Positions 58,337 to 64,000 of a stretch of DNA of 64,000 nucleotides are shown here, in pieces. The notes under the pieces were generated by a model. That model had not been told where the DNA came from. It worked only from the letters and a program-made list of their open reading frames with translations, and did no database searches. This stretch comes from Pratylenchus scribneri (taxonomy: Eukaryota > Nematoda > Chromadorea > Rhabditida > Pratylenchidae): the NCBI GenBank assembly GCA_030063045.1, contig JAQSEB010000041.1:1667501-1731500 (forward strand), written 5' to 3'. Each line of letters opens with the position of its first letter. Positions within the stretch are counted from its first letter, which is position 1. Made by a program: the position numbers and the translations under genes.

Positions 58337-59933
58337 ATGGATGAATTCGACAAGGACTGGGACTCATTCCAGAAAGATTTTACCCGGGCAGAGGTTTTTA
58401 ATAAATTATTCACTTAATTTTCTGCGCAAATTTTAGGAGGAACAATTGGCCTATTTGCATGTTTATCGACAAATGACCTCAAAACAGGATGGATGCGCCA
58501 AAAATGTCAAACATCTTCTCTACATATCCAAACAGTTACGGAATGATTCAAAAAGGTAATTTATTAAAATATTCAATTGAAAATGTTAATTTTTATTTAG
58601 ACTTGAAAAGAAATCCGGCCTAAATGATGAGGAGAAAACAAAATTGGCCGAAAGGAAAGCGCAACTCAGCCAAATGTGCACAAAAATTTCCGAAATGGAA
58701 CGGGAATTGCCCGTCCGTGACAATGGCCTCTATTTGTCCATCATTTTGGGCAGCAATTTGAACATTTCCCTCCTGAATCCGGATGAACGCTATCGCTACA
58801 AACAGGAATATGAATCGTTTAAATTGTCCGTCACCTGTGTGGTTGGTTCGCAAAATAAATTAAAAATAATTAAAATATTTCACAGATTCTTTCGCTGTTC
58901 ATCCTGGCTTATTGGTTGCCTCCTTTCCGGTTTATTCCTATTTTAATTTTTTAAATATGCAATTATTTTAGTGTTATGGATGCTCTCTGTAATTTCCTGC
59001 TGGTCTGGTATTATTGTACATTGACAATTCGCGAGTCCATCCTTCGGTTGAATGGCTCCAGAATCAAGGGATGGTGGGTAAGTACTAAAAATAACAAAAA
59101 AAAATTATAACAATTATGGCCAATAGATTAATGCCATTTCGTGTAATTTAATCTGATTTATAATTTAATTAATTTCAAATAAATAAATACATAATTTTAA
59201 TTCACATTCACAGGTTTTGCACCATTACATTTCATGTGCCCTATGCGGAATTACGCTGACTTGGTGTAAAATTTAAATCCCATCCTTCATAAATTAATAT
59301 AAAAATTAATTTAGGCGAGATGGAGAATGCTATGAAATGATCAGACCAATTTTTGCACTTCTCGTCTGCTACATTGGCACCGTGCAAATCATCCAATACA
59401 AATATCAGACTGGCTGTTTACGTCGATTACGTGAGCCATAAATGGGTATTAATTTTCACCATTTTGCTTTTTTTAAGATGCTTTGGGCCAACGTCACTCA
59501 ATGGACATTACGGTGGAAGGATTCAGCAGTTGGATGTTCAAAGGACTGGTAATTATTAATTAATATTTTAAATAATTTTTGCTCATTTTTTAGACATTCC
59601 TCCTGCCTTTCCTCATTGGCGGATATGTAAGTTTATTTCAAAGAAAAGCCGTTTAAATTTTTAATTCAGATTATCCAAGGCTATTGCTCCTATTATTTGT
59701 TCTATATGTACTTCAAAATGGGATGTGCGCGCGATTGGCAAGTACTCGTGTTGGCCCTCTTTTTCGCCCTAATTTGCATTGGAAATTCCGTCACAATCGG
59801 TTCATTCAATTAATTTTTAATTTATTAATTTTTAATATAATTTTCAGCAATCGTCATTGTTCGAAAGTACATTGTGAAGAATCGAAATGTTGATGACATC
59901 CGTTTGATGAAATATCGGCACAAAGCATTGTAA
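58337..59933 (+). CDS. TMEM120 (TMPIT/Tacan) family membrane protein
   Basis: Starts [15 protein letters not shown] at 58337 and stops at 59931-59933. The N-terminal half is a coiled coil ([20 protein letters not shown]). The family block [20 protein letters not shown] follows, then six predicted membrane segments with [53 protein letters not shown] and [20 protein letters not shown]. The HH pair and cytosolic N-terminus fit the CoA-binding, ELOVL-like fold of TMEM120A/B, which acts at the ER and inner nuclear membrane in fat cells. Ion-channel claims for this family are disputed. The model seems complete at about 340 aa. Last in a same-strand run USP46-SLC6-TMEM120. Confidence 0.9.
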
Positions 59934-60452
59934 AATGATTGAAGATGCGATTGACTCGACAATAAATTGAAAAATGATGAATGATGATTCGAAGAAAATG
60001 GCAGCAAACCAACCAACCAAAATCAATCAACCAAACAACACCATTTTTCACACAATAAGATGACCTCTGACCACAAAATAATCCTTCCCTCCCCCACTTA
60101 ATTTTGTTCTCCCATTCCAAAACAAAACCCCAAAAAAATATTATACAAAAACTAGAATTTAATTTTTTTATTCCGTTCAAATTTTAGGTTGTGTCTATAA
60201 TGTGTAATGATAATACAACAATAATAAAATAAATATAAAAATTATATTTCATTTCTATCAAAAATTAGTACAATAAGTGGGAGGTGGAATAAGTTAATAT
60301 GTAGTAATACACAATTATTAATAGAAAAATGAGGTGAGAGGATGGGGGGTACACCGTTCAGCAGAATTGTGACTTTAATACTATTGCTTGAGTATTTTTG
60401 TTGTTTTGGCTAATTAATGGCATTGTTTGAATGCTGGCTATTTATTTTCTCA
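59934..60452. other. convergent 3' spacer
   Basis: Holds the 3' ends of TMEM120 and the PDK-like gene. The sequence is AT-rich with (AAC)-type low complexity near 60000-60050 and AAATAAA near 60227. No gene seen. Confidence 0.4.
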
Positions 60453-62863
60453 TCAGTAAGAACGTGGCCCGTATTGATGAGTGGTTCGGTCGGTCCAATC
60501 GCCGATCAGGGCTCCCCGTGTCAAAAAATGTTTGGATGAAGAGGAGAAAATTGGCAGCACTTCTTGGGCCTCCACTGGCACTGCTTTCAAGTAGACACAA
60601 GCTTTTAAAAATAGCAGTTTTAATTTACAATTAAATTGAAAAAAATTACCATCCGTGCCGTAACCCTCCATGGAGACGAGGAATAAATCGCCCAAGAAAT
60701 ACCTGGCATAGAGGCGACTCAATGGAAGACCTTAATATTATTTTTTTGAATATTTGAATGGAAATAAGTGCACGGAAGTTACCGAATCCGAAGCCAGCCT
60801 GCAAAAATATTTTTGTTTATTTTTTAAATATTTATTTTGACCTACCAATGGTGCCTGTTGTTGGCTCCCATCCCTGGGGGGTGGCGGTGCCGTTGTGTAC
60901 ATGTAGTGGAACAATTTGCTTAGCACATTCCTTGAAACGCCGCCACCTCGGTCGCTGATCTGCATTTTCAATTTAATGAATTTTTTTGAAATTTTTTAAA
61001 ATTTTTAATTGATTTTGGATTTTTGAAGCAAATTTTAAGATGGTTTTAATTCTTAAAAATCAATAATTAATTAAAATTTAATAAAAATTATTTCTATAAC
61101 CTTTATGGACAAATCTTCCTGCCCTCGCACCACTTTGACTTGCATCGGAGGCAAATCCTCGTCCACTCCAATGTATTCGACTGTGGCACGCATTGCATTC
61201 TAAATGAATTAATTGAGAGTTATTTTTTCGGTATAGTTAAAATATTTGGACTAGGAAATAGGAATGTACTCTAAAATGCATAAAATTGACTAACAAGTCT
61301 AGAAAAAATACCTTCCTCTGGGCGGATTCGAACCCGAGACCTGAATTTCTCAAAAGAGAAGGGCTCTTCTTCGAATCAGAAATTTTCAAAAAAAAAAAAA
61401 TTTTTTTTGGTAATAAAAACCCTATGCAATGTATAAAAATGACAAAACAAGCCTTGAAAAAATACCTTCCTCCAAGAGGGTTCGATCCCGAGACCTAATT
61501 TTTGTGAAAGTTAGGGTCCATTTAAGGTCGAAAATTTTCAAAAAAAATTTTTTTTAAATCCTAACCAACCTAACCCAAATCTAAGCCTTAAACCAAGGTG
61601 AATGAAAAGAATTGCGCGCAAACCTTGAACAGCTCAAACAGAATGTGATAAAGATGCGAGGGGACGGCCACAATGGAGATTTTCTTCTCCGGTGACAGCG
61701 CATTCAAACATTCCAACTCCATTTGAGGCGAAGTCATGTAGTATCGATCGCAGAGGAATCGGGCATTTTCGTAGGCGTCCCTCAACACGGATTCCACATC
61801 GCACATTGGGTCAATGCAACCAACGTGGCGCGGGGATTCCGGCAGAACTGAGCCGAACACCACCAAATGTTGGTATTGGAGCATTCGAATTGATATCCGG
61901 TTGAGGTAGAATCGGTCGAGGAAATATTGAATTGATTGTTCACTGCCCATATCGACCGCACCGATCATTTCCTTTAGCTCAATCAGTCCTTCGGCCATTG
62001 TCTTAAATTTATCGATTAAATTTTAAAGAATAATGGGGATTGTAAATATTGGAAATCTCAGCTTATAGGCTTTGTACGGACTCAAAAATAGATTCATTCG
62101 ACTCGGCATAGTCAATTTAGTCTATTAAATTTCAATTTCAAACCCGAAATTAAGCTTGGGCCAAAGTTAGTAAACCAAAACCGGTTTGGGTTTAAACATC
62201 GGTTCAATTTTTCAAAACTAGTTCAAATCGGTTTGAAATTGAACTTTCATAGACTAAATCGACCATTCCGAATCGAATGAACCTATTTTTGAATCTCTGA
62301 GTTGCGCATAGAAGCCAAGATTTCCAATATTTTTAAGATGGATCAATATTCTGACCTGAACCACAGTGCTATGCCGTTTCAATATAATTTGCAGTTGATC
62401 GTTGAACCTGGAACTGATGAGAGTCAGAGAGGAGAAGTGTTGAAAACAACTTTAGAATTTCTTGGCAATCGCCTTCGGCATCTTCAAAAATCAATAATTC
62501 CTTGAATGATTGTTTGTACCAATCGGCGACTTGTTTTGCACTAAAATAACTGTTTTTATTAACCAAATTTTAAAATAAACCTCGGAGTTAAGAGTAAATT
62601 GTTCGGCAGTAGCTCAATTTCCTTCATTATATTTGCCAACCGGACCAACATCTCCGTTTTGAGGAATGTGAATGAGGATTTGGCAGTGCCGTGTCGGCCA
62701 AAATCCAAATATTGTTGAATAGTTAGCGAAGATGGTCCTTTTAATTTTATTGGATTAATAAAAATGACTAATAAATCAGCTGACTATATTGGCTGTACTG
62801 CTCGAGTTTTTGGCAAATCGAACCGCCGAAAATTGAAGATAGACAACGTCTCGTAATTTGCAT
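60453..62863 (-). CDS. pyruvate dehydrogenase kinase (PDHK/BCKDK family)
   Basis: Ten exons: 62785-62863, 62581-62737, 62451-62540, 62356-62407, 61624-62001, 61101-61199, 60846-60959, 60783-60798, 60650-60730 and 60453-60601. All phases agree, giving 404 aa. The N-terminus ([15 protein letters not shown]) fits mitochondrial import. Family blocks: [32 protein letters not shown] (here [19 protein letters not shown]), [44 protein letters not shown] (N box), [10 protein letters not shown] (G1), [17 protein letters not shown] (G2) and GYGTDA. It phosphorylates E1-alpha of the pyruvate dehydrogenase complex in the mitochondrial matrix. Exon 8 is a 16-nt microexon inside the ATP-lid motif. Introns carry two SINE-like copies and a fold-back element. 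Confidence 0.93.
61210..61600 (-). repeat. two tRNA-derived SINE-like copies in tandem
   Basis: B-box contexts GCGGATTCGAACCCGAGACC (near 61322) and GAGGGTTCGATCCCGAGACC (near 61478), with the GGTCGAAAATTTTCAA and CTAACCAACCTAACCC modules. They fill one PDK intron in sense orientation. Confidence 0.7.
62040..62335. mobile_element. fold-back (palindromic) element
   Basis: The left end TTGGAAATCTCAGCTTATAG is inverted at the right end. The arms continue inward through TTCATTCGACTCGG / CCGAATCGAATGAA, GTCTATTAAATTTCAATTTC / GAAATTGAACTTTCATAGAC, meeting near 62185. It occupies nearly all of a PDK intron. Confidence 0.75.
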
Positions 62864-63150
62864 TAGTGATGTATGTTCTGGTAAGCTAATTTTAGTGTTG
62901 TACAATAATATTCACAATAAAACCAAAAAATAGATAAAATCGCAAAAATAAAAACAAATAGTGACATAAAAAATCAAACAATCTTTTTTTAAATTTTTAT
63001 CTACAAATTATAAAAATGTTTATATTGAATTTGTATAAAAGTCACAATTCTTAAAAAAAGAAATTATTTTTAGAGGTTAGATTCATCATCATCAGAGTCA
63101 TTGATGGTGTGGAATGCCCGTATTGTCCGCTTGGTTTTGTGACCTTCTTC

Positions 63151-63434
63151 TCATTTATCCGCCAACAATTTCTTCATTGCAAAGTACACAACGATGATAC
63201 CAGAGAAACACCCGCCGACGACGAGAATATGTTTAATTGGAATCTCAGGAATCTCATGCTGAAATTCAAAAATAAATTGAATATTAATTAAATTTTTACT
63301 TTATGATAGTGGAGGATGGAATGTTGCGTGGTGAAGACCTTGTCGCCATTAAGTTGAGGAAGTGTTAATGCCAAATTTCCTAAGTCCATTTTCAGCGGTT
63401 GGGTCATTAATGAAATATCAAATTTTTCGAGCAT
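63151..63434 (-). CDS. small single-pass membrane protein; family not recognised
   Basis: Two exons from ATG 63434 (MLEKFDISLMTQPLKMDLGN) with one GTAAAA...TTTCAG intron joining HYHK to HEIPEIPIK. One hydrophobic segment (HILVVGGCFSGIIVVYFAMK) follows and a TGA stop is at 63151. The same frame stays open for 26 more codons to a TAA at 63070 (EEGHKTKRTIRAFHTINDSD then acidic residues), an odd protein-like extension. It ends about 290 nt before the PDK start on the same strand (about 205 nt if read through), so it could be its operon partner. Confidence 0.5.
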
Positions 63435-64000
63435 TTCTTTTTTTTATCTAGAATTAGAGAAAATAAAATAAAAAATAGTAAAGAATTTTGTTTGGTATGT
63501 CATTTAGTCAGATTAAAGGTTGTGAATCAGTAAAAATTTGGGAAAAGTTCGAATCCGCCAAAGGTCAATAATTTTTTTATCAAACTAGTTTAATGCCATC
63601 AAACGATTGCAAATTTCATAAGTATTACGAAGGAATCGGAAAATTCTACCCATTGCAAAATTTTCTACTTTATCTCTCGTTTTTTTGGCTTTTGCCGATA
63701 TTTCTGTTCTATTTTTCTCTGCCCACCAATACATTCTCTATCTTTAGAGAATTTTAATTCGGTATGATCTTAACAATTATCAAAGCCAAATTTTGGCTTA
63801 TGAGATGACATAAAGAAGCTTAAAAAAGCAATTTTATTTTTTTTTTAATTCATATGTATTTTAAAAAATGTAAAAAGTAGATTTATTTTTAAATTGGCAT
63901 TTTGTTTGGCGGAAATTTAAAAAAAGTGAAAAATTTTGCGGAACGCGCCAAAGTGCAAATTTTGCGAAACGCGCCAACCCCAACCCCTATTTTACAGGAG
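63435..64000. other. window edge, no gene seen
   Basis: AT-rich sequence with a weak B-box-like AAGTTCGAATCCGCC near 63547. A short repeated GCGGAACGCGCCAA / GCGAAACGCGCCAA pair lies near 63940-63980. Confidence 0.4.

Noticed and set aside
1..64000. CRISPR arrays, bacterial operons or prophage.
   Set aside because: Introns throughout and animal gene families show a nuclear eukaryotic genome; no spacer-repeat pattern was seen.

Overview
This window looks like a nematode genome. Genes are split by many short introns (mostly 30-60 nt) with TTTCAG-like acceptors. Genes lie close together, often in same-strand runs of an operon kind. Several products belong to families that are typical of or expanded in nematodes: NRF-6-like membrane acyltransferase relatives, SNF-type SLC6 transporters and a ceh-43/Distal-less homeobox gene. 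I cannot fix the genus from sequence alone; a tylenchid or related clade IV worm is a guess. Exons are GC-richer than the AT-rich introns.

Layout: 0.2-3.1 kb, minus strand: a small mitochondrial-type membrane protein, a SPOUT1/CENP-32 methyltransferase and a small membrane protein, packed tail to head. 3.3-10.3 kb, plus: an unrecognised 266-aa protein and NOMO (ER BOS complex). 11.5-19.1 kb, minus: two tandem paralogues of a Q-rich nuclear-type protein built from RYHRM-containing basic repeats. 21.0-25.4 kb, minus: an ATPSCKMT/FAM173-type methyltransferase whose long intron contains a complete XPR1 phosphate exporter gene on the same strand. 25.9-27.1 kb, minus: an unrecognised membrane protein. 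27.8-31.3 kb, plus: a divergent SLC6 transporter. 31.3-37.5 kb: a repeat-rich, strand-asymmetric region with no gene I can support. 37.6-45.2 kb, plus: the Distal-less homeobox gene, with its homeobox split by a tandem array. 45.9-49.8 kb, minus: an NRF-6-like protein. 50.7-59.9 kb, plus: USP46/USP12 deubiquitinase, canonical SLC6 transporter and TMEM120. 60.5-63.4 kb, minus: pyruvate dehydrogenase kinase preceded by a small single-pass membrane protein.

Repeats are the second theme. There are at least 15 copies of a tRNA-derived SINE-like element, mostly in introns. Several terminal-inverted-repeat families are present, including two identical 191-bp copies each lying about 10 nt from a splice site, a family in which some copies carry a tRNA-like passenger, and an eight-member long-TIR family clustered at 33-48.6 kb. 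A satellite with about 35 copies of a palindromic core sits inside the homeobox intron.

The most unusual arrangement is the methyltransferase/XPR1 nest. A 21-nt segment serves as the methyltransferase 5' splice site on one side and ends in a polypyrimidine-AG, well placed as an XPR1 trans-splice acceptor, on the other. All gene models are hand-assembled from reading frames and splice signals; no alignment or transcript evidence was available.
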